This document shows positions 25,564 to 39,299 of a DNA stretch of 64,000 nucleotides, one piece after another. The notes beneath the pieces are model-generated. The model saw only the letters and a program-made list of their open reading frames with translations, was not told the origin of the DNA and ran no database searches. Numbering within the stretch: position 1 is the first letter of the stretch; each line of letters opens with the position of its first letter. This stretch comes from Chrysoperla carnea (taxonomy: Eukaryota > Arthropoda > Insecta > Neuroptera > Chrysopidae), in NCBI RefSeq assembly GCF_905475395.1, contig NC_058338.1:40707935-40771934 (forward strand). Direction: 5' to 3'. The translations under genes and the position numbers were made by a program.

Positions 25564-25985
25564 CTAGCTTGATACTCGCCTACTTCTCTGGGTTTAAAAT
25601 CAAAGACAATCGCGTTATAGCCTCCATATCTATTGATCTCACGCATGCCTCTTCACGCATAAAATTCAAAATAGGGATATTGATTGTTTTACACAGATAA
25701 AATATATGTACCGACTGCAATTATATTTAAATGTAATATAGTCTTGATTCATTGAAATTATCAGAACAGGTGGCCAAGAACTGTTAACTATTTTTACAGA
25801 AGTCTTCAAATTACGGTTCAAAATGATGCTCATAGAAAGCGAAGGGAAATGTCATAGACCAAAATTAATTTTTTAATTTATTATTACTATTTTCATTTGA
25901 TTTTTTACTATATATTATTACACAACTTCATTCAAATCCGTTCCTTAATTTTAAATCTACTCAGTTGTCCGACAGAAATATTTCA
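25564..25985 (-). mobile_element. Helitron-like family H1, copy with 3' end
   Basis: On the minus strand the sequence ends AAACCCAGAGAAGTAGGCGA, then GTATCAAGCTAG (CTAG at 25564-25567). This is the 3' end shared with the copies at 28640, 31031, 39779 and 58181. Inside, TTTTTACAGAAGTCTTCAAA and a CATTTTGAACC-type block correspond to the 31031 copy. The 5' TC end is not recognisable, so the right border is approximate. The base following CTAG is C, not T. Confidence 0.55.
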
Positions 25986-27585
25986 AGAACCTGATTAAAG
26001 TCTCCTTTATGTAACTTTGTAAAATAGTTCTGATTCATTATTTAGTAGCTATTTGTGAGGTCACTTTTATAAACTAAATATGAACTTTTTTGTAAATGTT
26101 TTTTCTGACTTCGTGAGAACTAGTAAACAAAATTTAGGATTTTGGAAATTTTGAAAGTTGAAATAAAATTCTGGGTCATCTGCATATTCTAAATGTTGAA
26201 TTGAGAAAATGCCTATTGAGTGTTACCATTTCTACATGAAATTCTTCGCATCTATCCTCAAATGATTCTGTTTACTTACTGTATGCGGTGTGTAGTATAT
26301 AATTTATAATATTGTAAAATATAATGAATTGCTTTAAATTTGTGAACAAATGTTTGTTATTGTTATTATAACATATGAAATTGTTATTAATAATATATAC
26401 AGCAGGGATTCAAATTTAACCAAAATAAACGAATGGAGCTTATCATAGCGAAGAATGATGGGATCCACCATGCAAAACGCACTTTAAAGATCAGGCATTG
26501 CAACTTTTCTAAAATATAAATATTTTCTCTTATCTTATATCATTTAACTCACAAAACTAACTGGTCGCTTGTTATTTTGGTTCAGTCATATTTGCAAACT
26601 TTGGAAAATTTTGCAACAATATTATAAATTTAGCTCAAAAAATTTCGATCATCATATACGAAGTAAGCGGAGTATTATTGTAAAAAATTCAGCGTAAAAT
26701 GCCAAGCTTGACTCATAAAAAAACATTATAAAATCCGTTCATCAGATCTAACGGGGAGTTAGTATTTAGTGGTAGGTTTTCAGGTTAATTCGTTAATTGT
26801 TTAAAAGTTACAATTTACTTGTATCAAGGAAAGTTCAATACTTCTACTCTAAAGCAGAATAGTCAACTATTAAAACTTGAATTAAGGGACTGTAGTTTAA
26901 ATTTTACTTCGAATGTAAAATTGAAGAATCAACCTCATAGATACCATTTCACATAAAATGTAAGATATGTTTGGAAAACATTATTAGTCATTTGGTCTGA
27001 CATGATTCATGCAAATATTTTGCCCGTTTGTAACTGTCGAGTATGTATTACATATATTTGTTATGTATCTATTTATCTTAGATTCTAGTATACTTGGAAC
27101 ATTGCTACTAAAATATATCAAATATTTTGATGGTAGTATTCAAAAATACTCAAATTCGTACCTACTAAACTTCCATTGTATCTCTGCGTCACAAAATCTG
27201 CACAGGTTTTACCATTCTAAGTGATATAGCTATATGTACTGTAATAGTAATATCAATTAGAATTTTAAAAACCGTGCAAATTTTGTGACGATGAGTATAC
27301 AGTAGACTTCTTCTATTAGTGCATTTCTCTTTATTATAATTAACATTCTTTTCAATTAATTGCTAGAAGTTTCTGAGTTAATCGTTGGGTTAAAATTTTA
27401 TAGAGTAAGTTCATTATGTATAACCATACCAAGTGGTATCTTGATCGCTGTTTAAAAAAATGTAAGTGTTGATATCATTATTACACCATATTTTATTTAA
27501 ATAGTTATACTTACACTTTTAAATTAAATTGTAAAACTGCATTATGTGACCGGTAATTTCATGCACGTCTGCGGCCAGGAAATAC

Positions 27586-27786
27586 AAGTGAAATTCAAAA
27601 AATTTAAGAAACCTCCCGACTAATGTTTCTGATACGTAACCCTAAACTCGCAGTTGAAACATAGGTAAGAACACTCCCCATTAAATTACCTTTCAATCAA
27701 AACAAGAAAATCAAAATCGGTTCCTACGTTAAGGCGTTACGATACCACAGACGACAGACCGCCTCTTTTGACTCTGGGGTTTAAAA
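27586..27786 (-). repeat. Dispersed repeat R1, copy 3 (shortened)
   Basis: The + strand shows AAGTGAAATTCAAAAAATTT, AACCTCCCGACTAATGTTTC, ACGTAACCCTAAACTCGCAG and AACATAGGTAAGAACACTCC. CATTAAATTACCTTTCAA, AAAATCGGTTCCTACGTTAAGG and a reduced CACAGACGACAGACCG block follow. It has one unit where other copies have two, so this copy is internally deleted. Confidence 0.7.
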
Positions 27787-28639
27787 ATCAATATTGTTAA
27801 TCAAGCAATTGTTCTATTTGGATATTTTCAAAGTATGCCTCTTATCAAATGCTATTTTGTTCGAACTAGCCGGCTGAATGATATTAATTCCATTTTTAAT
27901 CGCTAATTATACTACCGCCTGAAACATTATTATCATACCGGCTTTTTATCATCAAATATATAATCAATTTATATAGCCAATGAAATTTTGTCGTTGTTAT
28001 CAACAAATATTGGTCACATATATTTATACTTCAAACTATCAATATTTAGATACTGACAATCTTTTTAGTAACGGAAACAAACTGCTTGTACAGCTTACTT
28101 GTATAGCTTACTGGTGATCAAACGTTCAACTTTTTCTGTTCAATATGAATATATTTTACTTTTCTTCAAACTAACCTAACAATATTTTACCTTTTAATAA
28201 TCTATTAATACGTACCACGCTCAATAATATTGCCAATACACCAATATTTCAATGCATATTAGTCGTGTGAGTGGCGTTCAATATAGAAATTTTAATGTTG
28301 GAAGTTCAGAGCATAATGAAACTTGATTTTATGAACACTATAAATTCCGTTCATGAGAGTTTAAATGAAAAACTTATATTATTTTTTATTAAATTTGATA
28401 ATTATTCATATGCAATGCATATTCAATATTTTTTAATGATGATGTATTTGTTTCATAAAATATTTTAAATTATCAATGTTTATAAACCAATAACCAATAA
28501 ATGTAAGCTTCGATAATAATTAGTCAAAAATTACAAACATTCAATCACACAATGAATAGTTTACTCTAGAGTATTATTATTACATATCACATCCACATCA
28601 CACACAACTAGCCAATATTTTGCAATAAATATACGTTAA

Positions 28640-28877
28640 CTAGCATGATATCCGCCCGTTTCGCTAGATTTAAAAGTAGAGTCCATCGCGTTGTAGCCTT
28701 CACCTCTCTTGTTGTCACTTATCTTCCTTACATAGCACTCAAAATACGGGCAAGAATTCAGATATATGAGAACTATATTATTGTAAAGTATTATTAACGT
28801 CCTCTGAGTAGTTTTTACTTTAAAATCGTAACAAACAAACAAACTTACTTTCACATTATAACATAAAGGGATAGAGA
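28640..28877 (-). mobile_element. Complete Helitron-like family H1 element, 238 bp
   Basis: Read on the minus strand it begins TCTCTATCCCTTTATGTTAT at 28877, with GAAAGTAAGTTTGTTTGTTT and GTTACG soon after. It ends ATCTAGCGAAACGGGCGGAT, then ATCATGCTAG at 28640. The flanking bases are A before TC and T after CTAG, exactly the A|T target placement of Helitrons. Only about 238 bp remain, so it is a deletion derivative of the 39300-39779 form. The overlapping frame 28636-28854 is not a gene. Confidence 0.75.
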
Positions 28878-31030
28878 TGTATGTTGTATTCCCATAGTTT
28901 CAAAACTTTGATATTTTCCACAAATAATTTATATTTTAACATTTATGGAATATTTATGTAAATATATTATATTATTAAATATCAATACAGTCTAGTACAG
29001 TCAAAATCTGAAACAATAACTGTCCTAATTACCAAAAAGGTTAAAATCAGTCGTTCAGCAGTCAAATACTCGTTTTATTGAATTAAGTATTGAGATCGTT
29101 GACTAAAGAAATCTTTACTTGTAATAAGAAAAATTAACAGATAAATAAGCTTAGTAGTTTTCTTAAAAGCTATAGCTGTAGAGGAAACATATTCCTCATA
29201 CACAACACGCAGAATTACAATTGTACACCAAAGCGCGTACGTTTATCTCTCAGACAATTTTTAGAATTTTTTTACTTGCTCGTTTAGAATAAATTAACCT
29301 ATGAAATTTCCTGTTCTTTTAGAATTTAATTTCAAACTACGAATGAAGAATCGCTAGAAATAATACATGGCCAATGAAATTAATATCTTTCACTATTCTA
29401 AGCGCCTCAACATTTAAACATATATAAAATTCGTTTACAACTAATGGGCTTACAATCTAAGGTCTTGATTGAATTTTAGGTCTTTATCCTTTGAGATCTT
29501 GGCGGATCATTTCAAAATGGGATTAATTAAATTTATATTTCTCTTCAAAGTAATTCTTTATATCGTTGAAGTTAAAAGTTACATATTCCTTCAAAGCAAT
29601 TCTTTGTATCGTTGAACTGAATAGTTTTGTTGATGCAAAAGAGACAATTACATTCAGATAACTCCAAAGTAATTACTTTTAGGACAGATTGTATTTTATT
29701 TATCAAACAATAACGACTATAGGTTTATATACATATTATATAATTTAAATAAATTGACATACATAAAATGGTATACTGGATTTGATTTAGTACCTATACT
29801 CATTTTATAAAAATATAATCATCCATTTTGTTATATTGTTATATACACCATATAGGTTTTCCAATAAAAATTTTAAACTCCAATTATAGATCACTGTTTA
29901 TTTTCATCCCAAAATTGTTTTAAATTTTACATTTAAAATGAATTTTCGTCAAGTACCAACCAAATCAACTTAAATTATACAAGTTGTGTATGATAGATAT
30001 ACCTTGAAAATTTTGAGTTATTTCAACGAAGTATTTCATGCCCCTTTTTGTGATATACGACATTAATTAAAACATACCCATGGTTTCTCTGGAAAACGCT
30101 TCTTCTAAAAATACAATTATTAAAGTGAACCGCAAAGATCGATTGTAAAAAAAATTGTTTACAAAAAAAAAATAACAACGATCTAAAATAATAAAAGTAA
30201 TAATAATAATAGGGGATCTGGAGGCGTCGCCCTCTACCAGAAGTTTTATGCGGAGCATATTATAATCATAATTGTAATATTAATAATAATTAAAATAATA
30301 ATAAAATAAAAAATATTAAACTATATGAAATTTTTTAATCCTTTCCACTTTGAAGTTAGTCGTGTGGACCTTTCGGGTCGCACCCAGACCGCTTTTATGG
30401 AATTTTTAATTAGGTAAATACATCTGATGCAAAACTAAAGTGTAAATAATGAATAATATATTAATTAATCAATTGGTTTGTGCTTTTAATATTTGAACAC
30501 CGCAATACAATAATTAAAAGCACATCGTTTATCAAAAATTTGGTATTTTCATAAAAATTGATTAAAACAATACCTAACCCAAGTTTAATTCATAATATTT
30601 TAGTAAATGAATAACCATACTTCGCTGAATCAATTAAATTTAATGAAATTTACATGGAATTACTATGTTTTTCATGATTGTTAATTTTTAGTTAAAATTT
30701 TATGCTTAATATAATGTTTAACAATTTGTTACAATTAAAGAATAATTATTTACGGTGCCTAAACATTTCATAAATATATATATCGGTAGTAAATGTGTAA
30801 TGTATACATTTCTCTAATTATGTTTTATACATATACAATTATATTTGGATATATTTTAATCAAATTTGTTTGCAAATTAATTGTTTTAATTATTAATATT
30901 TGTATTTATATATTTTGTTATATTAGTATGATTTTATTCATATTATTAAATTTACAAATATAATCAAATAATTCATTCATTAATAAGACAGCTCAGAAGT
31001 ATGCAAGAATTATTGCGAAAGTATTACATA

Positions 31031-31440
31031 CTAGATTGATACGCGCCCGCTTCATTGGGCATAAAAGTAAAAACCATCGCTTTATAGCCTCCACCTTCTC
31101 TTGATATACACAGTTTTCAATTTTGTTAAATGTAAAATAGTCATAATTCATTAAGTATATCAGAAAAGTTATCCATGAATGGTTTGATATTAAGTATTTA
31201 AAATTTTTACAGAATTCTTTAATTTATGGTTCAAAATGATGATCACAAAAGTATTTTTGTTTGTTTTAAGTTGATCAAAAACTACGAGATATTTTTTAAT
31301 TTAAAAAAATTCAAAATTTTTTTATCGCCCATCCCTTGTTTATTTTTCGATTTTTCTCATTAACGAACTTTCCTTCTTGATACCAAATTTTATTCAAATC
31401 AGACTTAAATTGCGGCCGCTAGAGAGTTGCATACATATAT
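31031..31440 (-). mobile_element. Helitron-like family H1, 3'-end copy
   Basis: On the minus strand it ends GCCCAATGAAGCGGGCGCGT, then ATCAATCTAG followed by T (CTAG at 31031-31034). Internally it keeps a GTATATCAGAAAAGTTATCC-type segment shared with 58181 and, inverted, with 39580-39620. It also has a CATTTTGAACCATAAATTA block shared with the 25564 copy. The far border lies near 31440 and is approximate: the expected TC start is not visible there. Confidence 0.6.
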
Positions 31441-31888
31441 AATATTAACAAAGTTTCTACACTAAATCAAAAAGAAATTTTTAACGATAACTAAGATAAT
31501 AGACATATACAGCTCAATTTATCTTCGAGCTTAAAGAGCTCTTTGTGGAGCTTGTACCTATCAAATTTTAGGCTTGTAACTTTCAAATTAATTATTTCAA
31601 GCTTATGTATTACTGCATCATTGAATACCAATATTAATCCACCCTTAATTAGGCTACCAATAAGATTTATTCATATTGCTTCAATTCAGCCGTAACACGT
31701 AATATACATTCACAAATGATTGAAGTACATTCTAATAGCTATATGAATAACATATCTATACCTATGTATCTATAGATATGTTATTCAGTCAAAGGACTTA
31801 GAGAAAACAATAGACTGCATAATTTATAAATTACCTGCGTCTTTCTGTAAGGGAAGATGGGGCACCGCCGTAAAATTTTTAATTTTTA

Positions 31889-32200
31889 ATCGACTTCATA
31901 CAAAAAAGGAGGAGGTTATCAATTCGAATGTATTTTTTTTAAATGTGTGTTACCTCATAACTTTCGACTAGGTGAACCGATTTTGATGATTCTTTATTTA
32001 TTTGAAAGCTGGTGCTTATCTTGTGGTTCCATTTCTGGTCTAGTTCTGACAACGGCATCCATTAGAAAACCAGTTTAAGAAAACCATCCATTACAAAACC
32101 AAATTAAGTTTGCACGACAAGAGGACGAATAACTCAATATCACGCCATATTTTTCGATGATTCTTTTTTTAGTGACAAATTAGACAATGTACTTTTCACT
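31889..32200 (+). repeat. Dispersed repeat beside a foldback MITE
   Basis: The sequence begins with AATCGACTTCATACAAAAAAGG and GGAGGTTATCAATTCGAATG. It continues CTCATAACTTTCGACTAGGT, GAACCGATTTTGATGATT and GAAAGCTGGTGCTTATCTTG, then GGTCTAGTTCTGACAACGGC. Phrases like 'gaaccgattttgatga' and 'gaaagctggtgctt' are typical of widespread insect non-autonomous repeats. It directly precedes a foldback element whose arms also carry CCGACTTC, so the two may be parts of one larger unit (31889-32500). Confidence 0.55.
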
Positions 32201-32216
32201 AAAAATCACAAAATAA

Positions 32217-32500
32217 AAAAAAAACTTTAAAAAAAAAGAAAACCGACTTCAAAAGAAAAACTTTTCTAAAAGAAATAAATATGCTCTAAAAAGTAAAAAA
32301 AGAATAACGATAATATAAGGTAGTTAAAATTATTGTTATTTTTGGAGTTGGTGTCAGCCAAGCTAATGTAGTAAACTGTTCTGTCAGAGTCGTTTCCTTG
32401 GCTGACACTGACTCCAAACATAACAACAATTTTACATTAATTTGTTTTGGAAAAGTTTTTCTTTTGAAGTCGGTTTTCTTTTTGTTAAAAGTTTTTTTTG
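32217..32500. mobile_element. Foldback MITE with GAAAACCGACTTC arms
   Basis: The left arm has AAAAACTTTAAAAAAAAAGA, then AAACCGACTTCAAAAGAAAA and ACTTTTCTAAAA. The right end, reverse-complemented, reads AAAACTTTTAACAAAAAGAA, AACCGACTTCAAAAGAAAAA and CTTTTCCAAAA. A second inner pair, TTGGAGTTGGTGTCAGCCAA (about 32343-32362) against TTGGCTGACACTGACTCCAA (about 32398-32417), extends the fold, so most of the 284 bp can form a hairpin with a small central loop. No ORF. Only one copy in the window. Confidence 0.7.
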
Positions 32501-35190
32501 AAGGATAAAATTATAAACTGCATGCTAAATTCATTTCTGTTAAGTACCCTAAATAGACAGTATATTAATCTTTTTAAGTAGTGTTGGTAAAAGAAGGCAA
32601 AACAGAAATTTTCTATGAATATGGGCACATAATTACAGCTACATTTCGTGCAACAATATTTGGTACATTCATTTAAGTTAGGGGTACATTCATAATGTCA
32701 AATATACGTCATGAGTGAGATTGTACTAAATACATACAATGCGCCCCCATACGAACGAATATGCCACATTGTGTCATCAAAGTTATAATCTGACAATTCG
32801 TAAAACAATAATCGTCAGCGTGTATGACAGTCTAGATAAAGTTAGTGAACGTATGTGCCCAACTTTCTCCTATTTGATTATCATAATTAAGAGAGTCAAA
32901 TAATTGATATAGTATGTCAAATTTGTTCTTAAAAGCCTCATCTACTTTGTGCATAGAATAGAGCAATGAGTATACAGTGTGCTTCACTTTGAATGTAACC
33001 GCTACCTTATGTTAGAGTAGAGAGAACAATTTGAATGGTTTTTTGTAGCAATATAAACTACTCAAGGAGGCGTATAATTATTGGGCTGAGCTATCATTGG
33101 ATAGCCTTATGCAATTCAAATTGCATCGCATAATACAGAACGTATATATAGGCATTGTATTTATTTAGAAAATTGAAAGCATAAACTGTTTTTGTATGTT
33201 TGTGCAAATATAGCCACCCACAGATATCAAGTTTCATACAAAAATTATATACCGTGTGTTACTTAAATTTGTTGTTAATTTGGGGATAAGTCTAAAAAAA
33301 CAGACTATAAGTATTAAAAACTGACGTAAAATTAGTTGCTAAGATAGGTACTCAAAAATTATTCTAGCAATATTCAAGAGGGTCTAATCGAATTATTGGA
33401 ATATTAATTGGAATTTTATAAAAGGTTTGATATTTCCAAGACTTTCTGTAAACCCTTTGCAAATTGCTTGAATAATGTTCGCGAATTTTAACAAAACAAT
33501 ATAAGACCAACAATTCGTTTTTTTGCATTAAACTTCTGAATAGCAAGAACGGTTATTCAAAATATTAGTTTTCTATGTGTATAATTTATTCAAGGAAAGA
33601 ATAATTTTTCTCTCAATTCGTACACGATATGATACTTAGCCCGCTAACGAATTAACGTTAAACATTATTTTTGAAAATTTTCTCCATAACCTTATTTACA
33701 GTATAGTTCTTAGTTCTTCTGTCTATTTCCGCCTGCTATGAATTTCATGTCCAATATTTGAAAAAATCGATTCTCTCTTGTAGTGAATTGATCACTGTTG
33801 CCCTTATTCATTTAAATTTTGAAAGTCGCTTTAAATATAACGAAAGTTTTTGAGTCACTAAATGACTTCTTATTTTTCCATGTATAATATAAAAATTGAA
33901 TTAATAAATAATTATCGATATAAAAGTGTATACTAGAAAATATTGTATTTATTTGATCAAAAGAAAAACGATATTTTTTCACCACTTAAACACGTTTATT
34001 CTGGAGTTAATACAATTTACATATATAAAAAACTCTCGTTTGACATTATCATTAAATTCCATGCAGACATAAAATATTTTTCTATTGAATAAATGCATAT
34101 ATTTTTATTTTTATGATAAATAATATCCTTATTATTATTCTCCAATTAATAAAATTTTGTTATGTATAAAAAAAAGTTATTTATTGCTTTTCTAAGTCAC
34201 TTGAGACATGTAAATGAACTATTGACTTTAAAGACCGCTATTAAGCATGAAAAATTAATCGGGATTTCGATACTAACGCAACTATTTATGAAATATTATA
34301 CATCAAAGAGGCTTCATATATAGAAACAGGATATCGAGTATAAGGGAAACTTAGTATATTGCTTACTGGTCTATTTTTGTCTATCCGATTTCTGCATTTA
34401 ATTTGATTATTATTATAAACTGCCTTTATTTATAAAACGTTTACCTACCTCCATTTAAATACAGTCAGTCACAGTAGTCAGTCTCAACACAAAGCTAGAA
34501 CTTGAATTTGGGAATTTTTTAAGTTTTATAATTTTACTATTGTAACAATGTTATTACATTAAAACATAATATTTTTGTTTTAAAATGGAAGTTTAAAATA
34601 ATTGGCATAACAACTTCCAACCCTTAGTAAATCTTTATCGTCAGGATATAACTTTCTGGTCTAGGGTCGTTATATACCATTTATTTTCTAGCTTAAATAT
34701 TTGCAGTCTGTTTCTCAATGACATTTTAGAACTATAATGTATTTTCTAGTTAATTTAATGAAAACTTTGACTCAGCTATTATTCTCCGTTTTTTGTTTTT
34801 CACTCTCAATAAAAATTTTTATTTTATTAGAGTAGAAATTTGTAATAAAAATTTTTTTTGAATTGATTTATTTGTTTTCTTTTGTTCTTTATTTAAAAAA
34901 AAAAACTTTTATTGATAGAAAATCAATTAAATATAATTTTAAGTGAACTTTTTATCGTTTGTTTTTAATTTTTGTTTTTGTAATTCGTTTTATTTGTATC
35001 CAGTTTGTTTTAATAGAAATACAGTGACTCTTTTTAGTACAACATTTAAAAAAAAATCATTTCAACATCATTGTTACATTTAACTTATGAAAGAGAAAAG
35101 TAATTTCGAAATTAGTTAAGTCTTTTGATATTATATTGTCGATATTAAATTTCAGACAATTCGCTACCACTACCACTACTTCATTTCATA

Positions 35191-35703
35191 CCATGTTTAT
35201 GAAATATACCAAGGTATACTAAGTTAGTCCTAAGTTTGTAACGCTTAAAAATATTGATACTATGAACAAAATTTTTGGTAAAGGTGTCCATAAAATCACC
35301 TAATTAGTCCATTTACGGTTGTCTGCCTGTCTGTCGTCTGTCTGTCCGTCTGTTATCACGATTACTCAAAAACGAGAAGAGATATCAAGCTGAAGTTTAG
35401 CGTACTGAGGACGTACAAATTGAGTCTTGGGTCTGTAGGATCTATCTTGTAAACCGTTAGAGATAGAACAAAAGTTTAAATGTAAAAAATATTCGTTATA
35501 AAAAATTAAACAACTTCTGTTTCAAAAATTTTTTTCGAAAACATCACTGTTTACCCGTGAGAGCGCAAATTGTATAGTTTGTATTATATGGAAATATCAG
35601 TATATATGTGTGACATGTATATATGTGTAATGTGACATAATCAACACTGTCTGTACATGGTATTTCAACAATAAACTCAGTCGTTTGTTTGTTTTGACTT
35701 GTT
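35191..35703 (-). repeat. Dispersed repeat R2, copy 2
   Basis: On the + strand it shows CCATGTTTATGAAATATACC, AAGGTATACTAAGTTAGTCC, CGCTTAAAAATATTGATACT and CATAAAATCACCTAATTAGT. CCATTTACGGTTGTCTGCC and a CTGTCTGTCCGTCTGT run follow, then ATCACGATTACTCAAAAACG, AACAAAAGTTTAAATGTAAA and CATCACTGTTTACCCGTGAG. It ends with AACTCAGTCGTTTGTTTG. The order is the reverse complement of the copy at 7691. This is the best preserved R2 copy. Confidence 0.75.
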
Positions 35704-37103
35704 TTATTATGACATGAGTTTGATATCTATTCAATATAAAGGCTGTAAATTTTAGAAAGCACAAATGTACTGATGTCTATCTGGTAATATATAATGTAAA
35801 ATTGGCCCGTCTGAGTTTTTACATTAATCAAATTGTCTCTCTGAGCTTTACGATAAAACCCTCTCTCAAGTACACCAATATTATTTATATGAATGTACAT
35901 GTTTATATATTGTCAAAAAATAATTGACAAGGATGTTTTCACAATGTAAGGGTGAGGTTGAATGAATATAAATAAATTGATCGTATATTGGTACATTGTG
36001 TCCAATTTTAGATCATTACATTCGTCTTTGTAAAACATACCTTATCGTTTTATTTATATAGAGTTTTTGACAACATTTGGAAAAATATCAGTGCAATTTT
36101 TTTGGTAATCAAATACATTTATAATAGGTTTATTTATTTATTTATTTTTTTTTTTTAATATATACAAAAGAAAAGAAAAATAGTCCCGTCATCCTTTAGA
36201 AGAACCAAAAACAAATAAAACAAGTCGTGGGTAGGATCAAATACGACCATTGAAAACTACACGAATAACTTCCTGGCATAGAAATAGTTTAAAAAATAAA
36301 TCAAATAAAAAACTCAACCGAATCGAAACGAATCAACTAAATATTATGAAATTCGTATCATATTACCGTTAGTATGCTTCGATCGACACCTCAACAAAGG
36401 CGATATGATTTTTTGATTGCGCGTTATCGATCAAGGAAAAACCTTGTCCTGAAAACGTAAAACTATGTTGAAAATTTTGATTTCGCAAATCGGATCTATT
36501 ACGATAACTTCCTATAATGGGAAGTAAATAAACTTTTAGTTCAACTTTTTATAAGCAATAGCAGTTAATAATAGAGGCGTGGTAAATTGCGGTTACTAAT
36601 CGTTAATTATAGAAAAGTTATACGTTTAAAAATTGGTTGGTATTCAACGCCTAAAAATTCAAGAAGTTTTCCAAGTTAATATTAATTGATAGGTTTATGT
36701 TTTAGCTTTTAGCTGTAAAATTCTTTGCTCAAATGTATTTTATACGCTGTGAAAATATCAATTTGTATAAACATCATAGCAACAGACTATGGATGCACAG
36801 AATACCAATTCTCATTTTTGCTGAAGCATCTTTAGGCTCTTAGCTGCTGACGGTATTTATCCGGGCGTACCATTTTCAGCGAATTTCCGTAGGACCACTG
36901 CTTTTGTACTGATAATGGAATTTTGAAAAAATTTCTTCTAATGTTCATCGTACCTTCCTCATCATTAATTAACGATGGTCATATATTAGGTATGCTTTTG
37001 AGGATATTTTAATGTTTACACGGTTAAAACGATTTTTCCAACGAAATATTGTTAAGGGATGGATCTTTATAGACCCGAAATTTCCTGTATGAGTTTTGAG
37101 ATA

Positions 37104-37464
37104 CAGTAGAACTCCAATTATCCGAATTAATGGGGACCGGGACCCATTCGGATAATCAAATATTCGGATAATCGGAGTTTTTTTTAAAAAATTGCCATTG
37201 GAGAGAAAAAAAGCTACGTTTTGATATTGCACTATTTTTTTATTGAATTAAATGAAAGAAACATGATATTTTCACATGTTTTAAATATAAATAAAATGTA
37301 CTTATGTACAAGTTTAGAAATAAAAATCATTGTTTTTTAAACATCTCCGTCAATGTAAGCTGTTTTGCGGTCTTCAGACTTTTTTTGGACAAATTTTTTT
37401 CTGAAAGTGATTCGGATAATCGGCGATTCGGATAGTCGGAGTTCGGATAATTATAGTTCTACTG
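37104..37464. mobile_element. pogo/Tigger-type MITE (Tc1-mariner superfamily)
   Basis: The terminal inverted repeats are CAGTAGAACTCCAATTATCC and, reverse-complemented from the right end, CAGTAGAACTATAATTATCC. TA dinucleotides flank both sides (37102-37103 and 37465-37466), which is the target duplication of Tc1-mariner elements. CAGTAGA...ATTATCCGAA is the style of terminus known from pogo/Tigger transposons. TTCGGATAAT-type units recur about six times at the two ends and probably represent transposase-binding sites. Near the right end the minus strand can be read as KKSEDRKTAYIDGDV before a stop; this is possibly the tail of a lost transposase and is weak evidence. The 361-bp element cannot be autonomous. 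Confidence 0.85.
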
Positions 37465-39299
37465 TAAATTGAAATCGTCCACTTGGTACTTTATTGAAAT
37501 AAAATTCTCGTAATACTAATTTTTCTAAGTGAACTCTGTGTATACAATAAGGATTATTTATTTCCCTCTATTTTATTTATCAAAATTCAATGTAATTCAT
37601 ATGTAAACATACATAAAAATAATTTCTGTATAAATAATCATCATTTGTAGCCGGTCCCCTTCATAACTACAACAACGGAAAAAAAAATTAAATAAATCCT
37701 TAAAATAATTTTTTTTTCTATATTGTACAGCCCATTAATTTTTATTGCCTAATTTATTTGCAAGGACATGTGTCATTATTTTTATCTTAATTGTTAATAT
37801 ATTTTCAGTGGATAAGAAATAATGATGTCGATAATAAATTACAAATTGTATTTCTAAATTAAGTTATTTTCATCTCCGTGTAAAAAGTTATCAAATTGGG
37901 GATGAAAATTTAAAGAATCAATTCACAAATATTTTTAAATTTTATGATACGGGGCAGTATGATCTTCATTTTAAGATAAATATAGTGTATTTTATTTATT
38001 ACCTTAAATTGAAATAAAACAAAAAAAAAGAAAGTATTTTTAATATGAATGAAATTGGCTTAATTAGACAGATAATTTTATGTTATATTTTATATACCTA
38101 CCCACCTTCGTTTAGCGTAATTCATTAAATTTTGTTTTAATTTTTTTTTGAAGGATATCCGGTTTTAAAAAGTTAAAAATTTAACTTTAATAAAAAATTT
38201 TTTATTTCTATTGTCATATATGCATGCTCTTAAATCTAAACTAGTAATTATGCTATGAGTTTTTACAATAAAAAAACCAAAGTTTTATATGTCCGTTTAC
38301 TTATGCATGATTTATATCAAGCATGCTTAAGATAGAAATAAAAAATTTATTTCAAACTATCCCAAATCTGTAAAATTTCTAATAACTATTTATAATCAAA
38401 ACATATTAGGCTTTCGGAATTCAACATAGTAAGCTAAATATTTGAAGAAACCTTTATTTTGATAGTACAAATTTTGTCTCAAATTTCACATGTGGTCACG
38501 TGTGCGCGTCTTTAAATATTGTAGGTCGCAGGACTCAAAAAACTTTTTTGATAATACTTATATCGTTTCCTTTGCCTTCAATCGTCATCCTTTCCCATTT
38601 CAATAACAGTCTCTATTCCAGTATAGCTTAACTAATCCCTAATCTTTTTCAAACATTGTAAAAGGTATCTCATTTCTGTAAAAAAATTTATACGAAAAAA
38701 AAAAAACAGAATCCATTGCTTAATAAATTGATTTTCTGCTTCAAATATTTTTGTCAGATTATACTTATTTTAGTGAGTACTACTGTTTATGTAATTAAAT
38801 CAAGGATTTATGTCCCTAAAGTATAATATAGAAAAAAAAAGAATTATACATTTAAATTATTGTATATATGCATTGAAATTTTAGGGTCGAATAAATTTTT
38901 ATACATAAATATTAGGGTGAGTTCGCAGATAGATTGTTATATATTAATATTCCCGAATGACAAATCATGATATTCAAACTGGTATCATCAAATCTGATTA
39001 GATAAAACTATTTTTTATATTCACCCCTATACATGTATATGTATTTTATATGTTAAATATAATCCATTCAATTTAAAATTGGATTTTGAATACAATCAAT
39101 CGATTGGACTGTATGAAGGGATAAAAAAAGATTCGTTTGTTTGTAAGTTTCAAAAAAACATTGGTACCTACATCGAAAATTTTACCGTGCGTTGAATCAA
39201 CAATGAAGCGATAACTTCAGACGTAGCCAACTGATGAAATAAGTTCAAATTCAAAGGAAAGAAATTCAGGTTATCGAAGTTATGAATCGATGTAATGAA

